41,012 nucleotides of DNA from Candidatus Parcubacteria bacterium (GTDB lineage Bacteria; Patescibacteriota; Microgenomatia; Levybacterales; GWA1-39-11). The notes below the pieces were generated by a model. The model did not search any database. It had not been told where the DNA came from and saw nothing but the letters and a program-made list of their open reading frames with translations. The translations under genes were made by a program, and so were the position numbers. The stretch spans positions 1 to 41,012 of the forward strand of contig QZIP01000009.1 of NCBI GenBank assembly GCA_003599595.1, given 5' to 3'. Shown here one piece after another: positions 31,791-40,424 of the stretch. How positions within the stretch are numbered: position 1 is the stretch's first letter; each line of letters begins with the position of its first letter.

Positions 31791-33095
31791 CTAAATTTCC
31801 TTTCTGAATACTCTTACAAAATCAATTATACAAAATATGGTCAATGATGTTGTCGTTATTAGAGAAACATATATTACTTGATTTAGATTTTGATGGAAAA
31901 AGGTAATACCTACAATTTGAACTATAGTAGCAAGAAGAGCAGCATAAGATATAACATATTTATTCAGGGCTACAAACCCTCCAATAATGAGATTTGCGAT
32001 ACAATATACAGCTATAAAAATGGTATAGAGGGAAAGATTTTCTGCTACAACAAGATAAGATTTTGATAATAAAGTTCTTATTAAAATATCAGCAAAAATA
32101 TTAAATATCAGGAAAATAAAAAAACTAATGGCACTAATTAGAATGATTGATAAAGTAAGTAGTTTAAACTGTTGTTTTTTATTCGAAGAAATAATCATAG
32201 GGAATAAGACGGTACTAAATGGTGTTGTTGTGAAGAGGAGAGCCTTGCCAAAGAGTGACAATCCGGCATAAAATCCGGCTTGGTTTGGGAGAAAATACTG
32301 AACCATAATTAGGTCGATAGATATTAAAGAAGTAAGTCCCAACTGTCCTATTGCCGTGTGAAATGACTCCCTAGATAATTTAACTTTATCAATACCAATT
32401 TTAACAGAGAGGTTACCGGCAAACTTATTTTTTAGTTGAATAAAAGATGAAAAGAGTGTCAGGACATATGAGGATACTAGTGCGAATAATACTCCAGATA
32501 ATTTAAATTCCAAAAGTAGTATTGCAGTTGTAATTATAAGCCGAAGAAAAGCCTGCAGAATTGTATTAATAGCCATAGCTTTGAATATTAAATAAGCCCG
32601 CATTAATGCTCTGTTGATGGCTAAATTGAAAGTTAGGCCGGATACGATAATTACAATCACGATATGCCATGGCTGTAGCAGGCCAAATTGTAGATTCATT
32701 AGATATTCTAATGTTAAAAAGATTAGTAAAGCAGATATTGTTAAAACTATAGTTAAAATGTTTAATTTTTTTGTAAGTGATCCTGCAAACGCAAGCTTTT
32801 TATTTGCCACCAGTCCGGTTAATTCTTTGGTAACCTGAAGTCTGATGATGACAGTCAAGATAGTGGCTATGTTTATCAGATTAATTATTGTTTGTAATAT
32901 TCCAAAATTTTGGACACTTAAAAGTCTGGCGGTACTTAAATGAAAGAGGTAATTAAAAATATTAACTACGACAGATGATAAAAGTATTATCGAGCTGTAG
33001 GAGATGAAAACATGGTATAAGTTTTTCGAATCACCTTTTTTTAAGAGTATTTGTTTTATATAGGAAAAATATATCTTATTTTTAAGAAATTTCAT
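31791..33095 (-). CDS. Wzx/MATE-like polysaccharide flippase (second copy)
   Basis: A 434-residue protein with about twelve membrane helices. The N-terminal SSVVVNIFNYLFHLSTARLL followed by SVQNFGILQTIINLINIATI is the paired-helix start of the polysaccharide export family. LPNQAGFYAGLSLFGKALLF is the matching second-half motif, aligned with the HDAGIYAALSTLGK segment of the flippase at 12814. The first 25 residues form a basic N-terminal extension. It leads a three-gene operon with a methyltransferase and a GT4-like gene. The minus-strand extended -10 ends 7 bases before its ATG, which predicts a leaderless mRNA. It should export a different lipid-linked glycan from the first flippase, or a methylated form of it. 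Confidence 0.85.
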   Translation of the reverse strand: MKFLKNKIYFSYIKQILLKKGDSKNLYHVFISYSSIILLSSVVVNIFNYLFHLSTARLLSVQNFGILQTIINLINIATILTVIIRLQVTKELTGLVANKKLAFAGSLTKKLNILTIVLTISALLIFLTLEYLMNLQFGLLQPWHIVIVIIVSGLTFNLAINRALMRAYLIFKAMAINTILQAFLRLIITTAILLLEFKLSGVLFALVSSYVLTLFSSFIQLKNKFAGNLSVKIGIDKVKLSRESFHTAIGQLGLTSLISIDLIMVQYFLPNQAGFYAGLSLFGKALLFTTTPFSTVLFPMIISSNKKQQFKLLTLSIILISAISFFIFLIFNIFADILIRTLLSKSYLVVAENLSLYTIFIAVYCIANLIIGGFVALNKYVISYAALLATIVQIVGITFFHQNLNQVIYVSLITTTSLTIFCIIDFVRVFRKEI

Positions 33096-33101
33096 TTCAA
33101 A

Positions 33102-33135
33102 ATTGTAACATAACCAAATGTCATTATGTTATCAT
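33102..33135. promoter_or_regulatory. Divergent extended -10 promoters (flippase / nucleotidyltransferase)
   Basis: On the minus strand TG-T-TACAAT (complement of 33102-33110) ends 7 bases before the flippase ATG. On the plus strand TG-T-TATCAT (33127-33135) ends 9 bases before the ATG at 33144. Both mRNAs would start at, or within a base or two of, the start codon. The two elements lie within 34 bases, so the two directions probably compete. Confidence 0.5.
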
Positions 33136-33143
33136 GGAAGGCA

Positions 33144-34127
33144 ATGTTGAAGAATAAAGTTTCTGACCATACGTCTAAGCAGTTTGTGCTTTCCGTGCTA
33201 GACGGAAAGGGTCTTAATCCGGCTAGTAGAAAAGTTTTAGATAGTGCTGAACAGAATAGAGTCCTCTTTCCTTGGGCAGTTGAGTATAATTTGCATTCCA
33301 TTGAAACTGAGGGTGAGAAATGGATTAATAAATTAACAAATACTATTAAATTTATTAATCAAGTTCTTGATAAAAAAATAAATTATTCAATAACGCGTAC
33401 ATATAAGTATATTGATTATGTCACTTTTGATGTTGATTTATTTGTTGAAGATAAAAATCTTAAAAAAACAATAGAATTGTTTAAACAAAGTGGATGCCAG
33501 GTTGAATCTCATGATGCTTCTTTCGGAGGTAGAATTTCTGGGAGCCAGGTAAATGTCAAGAAGAGCGAATTACTAACAATTGACCTGCATAGTGACTTCA
33601 CTTGGCAGAAGAGAAGTTTTGTAGACACCAGTATGATTTTAAAAGATGGTAGAAAAAAAGAAGTTGGTGGAATTAATGTGGATGTACCCAGTGCAGAAGT
33701 TGAGTTTTTATTATGTATGGCTGATATGGGACATGAGAGGTTTAATATCACCTTGCTTGATTTAATATGGCTGGAAGGTTTAAGTAAAGAAATTAAAGAT
33801 TGGGGCTTGATATTTAGTCAAACTAAAAAGAATGGTTGGAATAGGGCATTTAATGAAATAGGAGCTATAGTTAATAAATTAACTTTAGGTATTTACAATA
33901 AAAAGATCATACCAGGTATTAAACCTAAAAAGGTAGAATATACTTTACCAGTTTTTATTCCTATACAGATTTGTTGGCTATCTTATCTGGAAAATATAAC
34001 TCATAATAAACACTTCCCTCTGATATCATTTGCTTATATGCATTACTGTAAAATGAGATATTATTTAAGCGGAAAAAGGAAAATGCCTTTTTACGATAGT
34101 TGGTATAAAGAGAAGGAGGAAGAGTGA
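33144..34127 (+). CDS. Nucleotidyltransferase-fold protein (PF14907-like 'uncharacterised nucleotidyltransferase')
   Basis: A 327-residue protein from the ATG at 33144; the in-frame ATG at 33126 overlaps the predicted -10 element and is less likely. The core reads RTYKYIDYVTFDVDLFVED (about 85-103), with the Asp-x-Asp metal pair of polymerase-beta-like nucleotidyltransferases, and LLTIDLHSDF (about 143-152) supplies the third acidic residue. This layout matches the family often found in surface-polysaccharide loci. The C-terminal half is helical and unrecognised. It heads a five-gene operon and overlaps the kinase-like gene by 4 bases. It might transfer a nucleotidyl or phosphosugar group to a glycan or lipid carrier; the real substrate is unknown. 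Confidence 0.68.
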   Translation: MLKNKVSDHTSKQFVLSVLDGKGLNPASRKVLDSAEQNRVLFPWAVEYNLHSIETEGEKWINKLTNTIKFINQVLDKKINYSITRTYKYIDYVTFDVDLFVEDKNLKKTIELFKQSGCQVESHDASFGGRISGSQVNVKKSELLTIDLHSDFTWQKRSFVDTSMILKDGRKKEVGGINVDVPSAEVEFLLCMADMGHERFNITLLDLIWLEGLSKEIKDWGLIFSQTKKNGWNRAFNEIGAIVNKLTLGIYNKKIIPGIKPKKVEYTLPVFIPIQICWLSYLENITHNKHFPLISFAYMHYCKMRYYLSGKRKMPFYDSWYKEKEEE

Positions 34128-34744
34128 ATCATAAAAGGGGTTTAATTTCCTTTTCCGGTATTGACGGTGCAGGAAAAAGCACTCAAATAAAACTATTAGC
34201 CGAGTATTTAACAAGTAAAGGGAAAAAGATTAAAACGACCGAAGAAATGTTCGGGTATTGGTTGCTCAAACCAGTAATAGGTTTGTTAAGGAAAACAACA
34301 GGAAGTTTGCCCGATGGACCTATTAAGAGAAATAAGAATTTCTTCCTAAAGCTATGGTTTATAGTAGCCTTTATAGATATATGGCTCAGTTTTATTTTTA
34401 AAATACTTCCCATGAGAAGCAAATATGATTTTGTCATAGCCGATAGGTTTTATACTGATATCTGGGCGAATCTTGTCTATTACGGATATTTACCTAATAG
34501 GATGTTTAGCTTTTCTGTAAAATTATTACCTAAACCAGATGCTGCTTTTATGCTTCAAGTAAAGCCCAAAATCGTTCTGAGGCGAGAAGAAGAGTTTCCG
34601 CCATGTTATTATAACGAGCAGGAAAAAATATATGCAGATTTGTCAGATCAAATTGATTTTAATATAGTTGGTGCAAACCGGTCACCGCAGCTTGTATTCG
34701 AGGAAATTAAAGAAAAGATAGAAAACTATTATGGCAATTTATAG
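34124..34744 (+). CDS. Thymidylate-kinase-like P-loop protein
   Basis: A 206-residue P-loop kinase resembling dTMP kinase. The Walker A motif is SGIDGAGKST (11-20), the DRF motif of the NMP-binding region is at 107-109 (VIADRFYTDIW), and the lid carries RREEEFPP (153-160). The GTG start overlaps the previous stop as GTGA and is preceded by a strong AAGGAGG ribosome binding site at 34113-34119. The insertion between Walker A and DRF is hydrophobic (FFLKLWFIVAFIDIWLSFIF, 73-92), unlike a housekeeping thymidylate kinase, and suggests contact with membrane or lipid. Placed between a nucleotidyltransferase and GT-C genes, it may phosphorylate a sugar or lipid rather than dTMP. That is inference. 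Confidence 0.78.
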   Translation: MNHKRGLISFSGIDGAGKSTQIKLLAEYLTSKGKKIKTTEEMFGYWLLKPVIGLLRKTTGSLPDGPIKRNKNFFLKLWFIVAFIDIWLSFIFKILPMRSKYDFVIADRFYTDIWANLVYYGYLPNRMFSFSVKLLPKPDAAFMLQVKPKIVLRREEEFPPCYYNEQEKIYADLSDQIDFNIVGANRSPQLVFEEIKEKIENYYGNL

Positions 34745-36401
34745 AGATCGTTCACTTATTATTTCCATATTTATTATTATTATTGTCACTGTTATTACAT
34801 TTTGGCACGCTAAAGATATTTTTTTTCAACAGGACGAGTGGTTGGGGTTGGGAAAAGCAATCAGCCGTAGCGATAGCGGAGGATTGCCATCCCTTATTGC
34901 CGATCTCATGCCAGGCGATAAGCCGTTAGTTCGCCTCCTCCCCCTTACCTCTATCTTTAATTATATTGTTTTTAATCTTTTTGGACTGAAGATGTGGGCT
35001 TATGGAGTTATGTCATTGGGTTTAGCGATTATTAACGCTAGTATAATTTATTTAGCTATAAGGAAGTTATCAAAATCCTCCCTAATAGCTTTAGGTGCAG
35101 CTTTATTCTGGGTAACAAGCAGCTTATCGTCTCAGGCAATTACCTGGATTGGAGCCGTAATTCCTTCACAGATGTCCTTAACTGCATTTCTGGGAAGTTT
35201 ATATTTCATGCTGATTTATTTGGATTCTGTATTTAAGGAGCGACGATGGCTTATATTTTCCATAATATTAATGGTCGTGTCATTATCTTTTAAGGAATCA
35301 GGCATCTATTACCTCATTACATTCCCTCTTTTAATCTGGTTTCTGAAAGATAAATTAAAAGACAATTTTTTAGCCAGGTTTAAAACAATGTTGTTGATCG
35401 TACTACCCGTGTTTCTCGTATTAATAATGCCGCGGTTACTTTCCGTTTTTAATCATCAAACTGCGAGCTCCTCCGCTCCTACGTATTTTGCATCATCAAC
35501 CAATGTTATTTATAATGCATTCCTTTTGCCTGCCCGAAGCGCCTTTCATGTATTTTTACCGGTTGGAAAGATCTATGAAAATATTTATTCAGCTAGCCGG
35601 GTGCATTATGCTGAGGACGCCGGTTTAGGCGGCTGTGCCGTGGAATGTTTAATAGGAGATTCTTTTTCATTAATGGTTTCGTTTTATATTATTGTAATAA
35701 TTCTTCTGACTACTTTATTAATTAATCGAGATCAAAAAAAGATAGTTCTAATAAGTCTTGCTTCTTTTTTTGCCTCTCTATTACCGTTTATACTCTATCA
35801 AAACAGGACAACTGTTTTAGAGATTAGGTATTATATTTTCCCCACATTATGGATGGGGGTTATATTAAGCAGTATATGCTATTACTTACTAAGTAAGATC
35901 CCCAAGTTCAGGTTGTTCTTGATGTTAGTGATCTTCGTGCCCTTGATTGCTTTTAATATAATGAACATCAGGAAGGGTATGGAGGTGGATGTCAAAGTAG
36001 GGGAATACCGCAGGCAGATGCTACAAACTGTTACAGAAATTAAACCGGATCTTCAAAAAGATAATGTTTTTTATTTTTTTACGGATAATACCGGATTTTA
36101 TGAGTTTCAATCCGGCTTTGGGCAAACTTTAGCCGTATGGTTTTATAATACCGGGAAAATACCAAAGGAAGCTTTGACAGATTTTGATTTTTATAATTCT
36201 TATTATGAAGGATTAAAAGAGTACTCTGAAGGTAAATATGGATACTTTATGACATACGAAAAACTCATAATAGCATTCCAGAATAATCCCGACCTTGACG
36301 TTAATGTCCTCCATGCTTATTATTGGGATCACCCTAAACATACAATAAAGAATGTGTCTTTTGAAATAAGAAACAAGTTAAAAAGTGATTTAGAAAAATG
36401 A
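34731..36401 (+). CDS. GT-C-like polytopic membrane protein, glycosyltransferase candidate
   Basis: A 556-residue membrane protein with about eleven helices. After the first helix (9-24) the loop has FFQQDEWLGLG with Asp35-Glu36, the likely acidic catalytic pair of a GT-C enzyme. The DLMPGDKPLVRLLPL stretch follows where family 39 proteins carry their PP/KP motif. A long extracytoplasmic tail (about 430-556) ends the protein. It differs clearly from the tandem paralogues: no GKDEWG. A loop with two Cys (GLGGCAVECLIGD) in the middle could form a disulfide. It overlaps the kinase-like gene by 14 bases and the next gene by 4. The sugar is unknown. Confidence 0.72.
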   Translation: MAIYRDRSLIISIFIIIIVTVITFWHAKDIFFQQDEWLGLGKAISRSDSGGLPSLIADLMPGDKPLVRLLPLTSIFNYIVFNLFGLKMWAYGVMSLGLAIINASIIYLAIRKLSKSSLIALGAALFWVTSSLSSQAITWIGAVIPSQMSLTAFLGSLYFMLIYLDSVFKERRWLIFSIILMVVSLSFKESGIYYLITFPLLIWFLKDKLKDNFLARFKTMLLIVLPVFLVLIMPRLLSVFNHQTASSSAPTYFASSTNVIYNAFLLPARSAFHVFLPVGKIYENIYSASRVHYAEDAGLGGCAVECLIGDSFSLMVSFYIIVIILLTTLLINRDQKKIVLISLASFFASLLPFILYQNRTTVLEIRYYIFPTLWMGVILSSICYYLLSKIPKFRLFLMLVIFVPLIAFNIMNIRKGMEVDVKVGEYRRQMLQTVTEIKPDLQKDNVFYFFTDNTGFYEFQSGFGQTLAVWFYNTGKIPKEALTDFDFYNSYYEGLKEYSEGKYGYFMTYEKLIIAFQNNPDLDVNVLHAYYWDHPKHTIKNVSFEIRNKLKSDLEK

Positions 36402-39400
36402 AAAGGTTATTACAAAAACATCAGTATTTTTTTGAAATCTTATTTATTCTATTAGTGGGACTTATCCCTTTGTTATGGTATAAATCTCAGGCTTTAGGTT
36501 TGGGTCATGATATGGGTTTCCCGCTTGCGCCTATTGATTATTTTCAAGATAGACTTTTTTCGTGGACAAATCGTGTCGGTGCCTTTGGGTCGAATCAGAC
36601 TGAATCTCTTGCAGGATTTTTTATCCATGGTTTGGAAGCTTTAATAGCATCTTTAGGTTTGTCTTTAATACATACACAACAAATTGTCTTCATTTTTTGG
36701 TTTACTCTTCCCGGCATCACGATGTATATTTTACTCAGATCTCTCCATCCTAAAAAAGAAGATTTTATTATCCGTTTATCCGGAAGTTTATTTTATATGA
36801 TGAATCACTATTTACTTCAGGGATGGATGATTGCCGAAAGAACAAAGTTTTCAATTGTGGCAGTCATGCCTTTAGTTGTCCTTTTTATTATAAATGTGGT
36901 TTATAAAAGAAAATCCGTCCTAAAAAATTCTATACTTCTAAGTATAGCTCTCCTGTTTTTAAATGGAGGTGCTGGCATCCCGCTATGGGGAGGATTAGCT
37001 ACTGCAGCGTTGGTTACTTTTGTCGTAATGTTTATAGCGTCAGAAGACTCATTTTTTGTGAAATTAAAAAGGACCAGTAGTTTTATAGCTCTATCATTTA
37101 TTTTCATTTTCCTACTAAATCTTTACTGGACATATCCTTATCTTAAATCCTTTAGTCAAAATTTTACGATTAGAGCTGATGCTTCAGGCGGAGGTATTGG
37201 TGCAGCTAATTGGAGTGCAGAAATTAGTAAATATGCAAGCTTTACTAATATCATTAAAATGCAGGGAATTCCTGACTGGTATAATAATCCAGAAAATCCT
37301 TACTCTAATGATTTTTTAAACAATTTTTTCCTTATCTTCTTAAGTATTCTTTTCCCGATAATAGGATTTGCAGGCTTGGTAAAAAAACGCGAGGAAAAAA
37401 AGCCCAATTTTTTTTATAAACTGAACTTTCTCTTAATTTTGTTAATCGGCATACCTTTGACTGCTGGAAGTCATTCGCCAACAGGAGTATTATATGATTT
37501 TGCTTTAAAACACATACCTGGCTTTTTGATATTTAGAACTCCGTTTTTAAAATTCGGCATGCTTGTTTGGTTTGCGTATGCATATCTTATTGGCTTAGGT
37601 TTAAAAAATATTATTGAATTTATCTCTCCTAGGCTGCCTAGGATATTATCTAGGTTATCTTTATCTATTGTTAGCGTCTTAGTGTTTTTTGTTTTTGCAA
37701 TATTGTTAAGTGTTTATAACTACCCCTTTTTTACTGGGTCATTTTTTGATTGGTCATTAAAATATTCAACAAAAGTTAATGTACCTGATTATATTTTTGA
37801 GGCTAAAAAAGAACTTGACAGTAACCCATTTACGACTAGAACATTATTACTTCCCCATCTTAACACATGGGTAAAAACGGATTCCTACACTTGGAAATAC
37901 TATAGCCTATCGCATTTATCAAGTATTTTTAGTAGGAGGCCGACGGTTCTTAATGACGTAACTCTACAAGGTTCCGAAGGAACGCTTGTTAACGGGATCT
38001 ATGATCAGCTAGAAAACTACGGCGAATCTAACTTATTAGCTTATGCTGGAATTGACCGGGTTATAGTAAGGAATGATTTTTCCTCTCCTCAAGGTGCAAA
38101 CTATTTAACTTCACCAATAAAAAAGTCGGTGGAAGCTAAACAGCAGTTCCTATTATCTAAACAAATAGGAGAGTGGAGCTATTGGAATACGGTTCAAGAA
38201 GAAACTCGACCTTTGGTTTATTCGCCTAAAAGTATTTCTAATTTATTAATTAACCCTGATCATTTGTCAGTGGCTCTTAATTTTTACAGTGTGCCTCCCC
38301 TTGCTGATGTTTTAGTTTTTTCTGGAGGACTATTTAACCCAACTGTTGAGCCGCATAAAGCTTATCAATATATTGTCGAAGGCACTTGTATAAATTGTAA
38401 AACAGAGTTGTACATTGATCCTTTGGTGTCAAAACCTCCTCGAATATTTCCGGGCACCAAGCTGGATTCCCTGGTGAAATTTGTAGAAAGATGGCGTTTG
38501 GAGAAGATAAAAGATCCTGCCCAACGGATTGATTTTATTTTGGGTACAATGGCTAAAAATGCCTCAGCCGTTAATATATTAATTTCGAACGCAAGGAACT
38601 TTAAGATTGTTGAAAATATAATTAAAGACTGGAATCAATCCCTCGAAGAAATAAAAAGTATCTATTTATCGATGGAAAATGACGATAAAAAAAGACAAAG
38701 TTCTGAAAGAATTTATCACTACCTGTGGGCATTTCTTCTTCAGGATGCGGATTGGAGAATTGTTGCTGGTAGCGGGGATAATGTAAACCAGTTACTTACT
38801 TTCGATAATTCTATTAGGTCGTCTATTGCTGAGTTGGGATTGCAGGCGCCGAGATATAGAAATGCAAAAAAAGATACGATTGGCAAGTATCAGTTTACAA
38901 TTCCAAGAAAAGGGATTTATAAAATTGGTGTATATGTTCCATTAAAAGATTCTATCGAACAAAAAGACAATAGCGGATCCAACTCTATAGGATCTAGTCT
39001 CCTCCTCAATAACCAAAATATTGAGGTGTCAAAGGTAAAAGGGGATAATAAGTGGTTTGAAACAAAGGATCTCACTTTAGATATCGGTGAATATTCTTTA
39101 AATGTACCTAAAACTCCAGGTAAAAAGACCTTTTATCCGGAAATCCCTTTAAAAGCATTAGCCGCTCAATCAGGGTGCCAGAAGATAGACTTGGATAATG
39201 TGGGTTTTGGGAGTAGCTATAGGATTTCATTTAATTATACAAGTCTTCATGGAAGGTACCTAACTGTTAGCGTTGTTGAAAAAGATTTACAGGGGAATCA
39301 GTTAGGGAAGTCAAAAATGTGGAATTTTATTGATAAAGGTTCGAGAGGGAACTCGGTGTATAAAAATGAGCTTTATTATGACCCTGAAAAATTTACCAAG

Positions 39401-40006
39401 GCTGCGACTATCCAATTTTGTATTGACGGATACTATACTGATGGCGCAGAAGCTTTGGTCTCCGAACTTGAAACGGAAGAAACTTTCCCTGTACCTTTAG
39501 TCTTTGCCTATTCTTTAGATCAGTTTAATGAATTACCCTCACCTAAGGTAGAATTTGTAACACTAAACCAAACAAAATATCTAATTAGCACTGAGGTTAT
39601 ACCTAATGACTTTATGCTTATTTTTAACGCTCGGACAGATAGTAATTGGGAATTGCGAGAAGTAGATTCTGCTAAAGCGTCTCAATATTTCGAAGGTGAA
39701 AAAAGAGAATATTTAAATGGCAGGGTAGTGGAATATCAAAGAAGAGATGAGCATATTATTAGTGATTTAACCTTTCCCACAATTGAATCAAAAGGTGTTG
39801 TAACTGTTGATCTTGCGGTTAATTCCTTTGGTAATAGTTGGAATATGGATCTGTCAAACTACCAGGGGGGTAGCGGTAAAAAGATGTATATTTTAGAATA
39901 TGATGTACAAAATGCTGTTTATATGTCTGCAGCTGTCAGTTTAGTTGCATTTATTGGCCTGATAATTTTATATTTTGTATTAAACTGTTATGGAAAAAAT
40001 AAATAA
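36398..40006 (+). CDS. Giant GT-C protein, AftD/DUF3367-like arabinofuranosyltransferase family candidate
   Basis: A 1202-residue protein, the largest in the window. The first ~450 residues hold about twelve helices. The first loop has LGHDMGFPLAPIDYFQDRLF (35-54), with His37-Asp38 as the likely acidic site, followed by SNQTESLAGFFIHGLE. This resembles the N-terminus of the actinobacterial AftD/DUF3367 family. Residues about 460-1170 form a large extracytoplasmic part with YfhO-like and beta-rich stretches (YKIGVYVPLKDS), perhaps carbohydrate-binding. A final membrane helix lies at about 1178-1197. It overlaps its neighbours by 4 and 17 bases. Arabinan chemistry should not be assumed; a role in assembling or ending a surface glycan is inferred. 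Confidence 0.68.
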   Translation: MKRLLQKHQYFFEILFILLVGLIPLLWYKSQALGLGHDMGFPLAPIDYFQDRLFSWTNRVGAFGSNQTESLAGFFIHGLEALIASLGLSLIHTQQIVFIFWFTLPGITMYILLRSLHPKKEDFIIRLSGSLFYMMNHYLLQGWMIAERTKFSIVAVMPLVVLFIINVVYKRKSVLKNSILLSIALLFLNGGAGIPLWGGLATAALVTFVVMFIASEDSFFVKLKRTSSFIALSFIFIFLLNLYWTYPYLKSFSQNFTIRADASGGGIGAANWSAEISKYASFTNIIKMQGIPDWYNNPENPYSNDFLNNFFLIFLSILFPIIGFAGLVKKREEKKPNFFYKLNFLLILLIGIPLTAGSHSPTGVLYDFALKHIPGFLIFRTPFLKFGMLVWFAYAYLIGLGLKNIIEFISPRLPRILSRLSLSIVSVLVFFVFAILLSVYNYPFFTGSFFDWSLKYSTKVNVPDYIFEAKKELDSNPFTTRTLLLPHLNTWVKTDSYTWKYYSLSHLSSIFSRRPTVLNDVTLQGSEGTLVNGIYDQLENYGESNLLAYAGIDRVIVRNDFSSPQGANYLTSPIKKSVEAKQQFLLSKQIGEWSYWNTVQEETRPLVYSPKSISNLLINPDHLSVALNFYSVPPLADVLVFSGGLFNPTVEPHKAYQYIVEGTCINCKTELYIDPLVSKPPRIFPGTKLDSLVKFVERWRLEKIKDPAQRIDFILGTMAKNASAVNILISNARNFKIVENIIKDWNQSLEEIKSIYLSMENDDKKRQSSERIYHYLWAFLLQDADWRIVAGSGDNVNQLLTFDNSIRSSIAELGLQAPRYRNAKKDTIGKYQFTIPRKGIYKIGVYVPLKDSIEQKDNSGSNSIGSSLLLNNQNIEVSKVKGDNKWFETKDLTLDIGEYSLNVPKTPGKKTFYPEIPLKALAAQSGCQKIDLDNVGFGSSYRISFNYTSLHGRYLTVSVVEKDLQGNQLGKSKMWNFIDKGSRGNSVYKNELYYDPEKFTKAATIQFCIDGYYTDGAEALVSELETEETFPVPLVFAYSLDQFNELPSPKVEFVTLNQTKYLISTEVIPNDFMLIFNARTDSNWELREVDSAKASQYFEGEKREYLNGRVVEYQRRDEHIISDLTFPTIESKGVVTVDLAVNSFGNSWNMDLSNYQGGSGKKMYILEYDVQNAVYMSAAVSLVAFIGLIILYFVLNCYGKNK

Positions 40007-40334
40007 ATTATCCCAACAATTACCACTTACGTTACAGCAGTTATTGATTTTGGTCATCATTTATTTGGCTATGCGGGATATTGGTCCGAATACTCCTTAT
40101 GTTAATTTAATTACAACTGATTTGGCGGGAAAACTGGTAATTCTTTGGTTGGTTATAATTTTAATGATAAAGCCATCTGTCAATAAACTGTTACTCTGGT
40201 CAGGTTTCATTTTGGGAATTCATTTTGTTACGGTTTCCTGGGGAGCGAGGGAAGAGGGACAGTCTTTTGGCTTGCTTATATATATAGCTTTATTATTTGC
40301 AGCTTTTAAATTAGTTAAAGAGAGAAATAGATAA
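39990..40334 (+). CDS. Small membrane protein of unknown function
   Basis: A 114-residue protein with about four hydrophobic segments (LLILVIIYLAM, LAGKLVILWLVIILMI, LLLWSGFILGIHFVTVSW and FGLLIYIALLFAAFKLV). No family is recognised. It overlaps the giant GT-C gene by 17 bases and ends the operon, so it is probably made in step with that protein and may be an accessory subunit. The tail KLVKERNR is basic and likely cytoplasmic. An AT-rich 8-base inverted repeat (40326-40333 and 40344-40351) spans its stop, without a T-run, so it is a poor terminator candidate. Confidence 0.65.
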   Translation: MEKINKLSQQLPLTLQQLLILVIIYLAMRDIGPNTPYVNLITTDLAGKLVILWLVIILMIKPSVNKLLLWSGFILGIHFVTVSWGAREEGQSFGLLIYIALLFAAFKLVKERNR

Positions 40335-40359
40335 ATATTTTTGTATCTATTATGGTAAA

Positions 40360-40389
40360 TTGCTAACTCAAATTAATTGGGTATATAAT
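40360..40389 (+). promoter_or_regulatory. Predicted promoter of the right-edge GT2 gene
   Basis: TTGCTA (40360-40365), an 18-base spacer and TATAAT (40384-40389). The leader before the ATG at 40425 would be about 29 bases and contains an AGGTGA ribosome binding site (40417-40422). This gene therefore looks conventionally led, unlike most operon heads here. Confidence 0.45.
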
Positions 40390-40424
40390 CAGATGAATAT
40401 TATTTTAAGATAAATTAGGTGAGT

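Noticed and set aside
33126-33143. ATG at 33126 as start of the nucleotidyltransferase
   Set aside because: It overlaps the predicted extended -10 element at 33127-33135, so the codon would not be in the mRNA from that promoter.
40326-40351. AT-rich hairpin at the end of the AftD-like operon as a rho-independent terminator
   Set aside because: The stem has only two G-C pairs at most and no T-run follows, so it would be a weak terminator.
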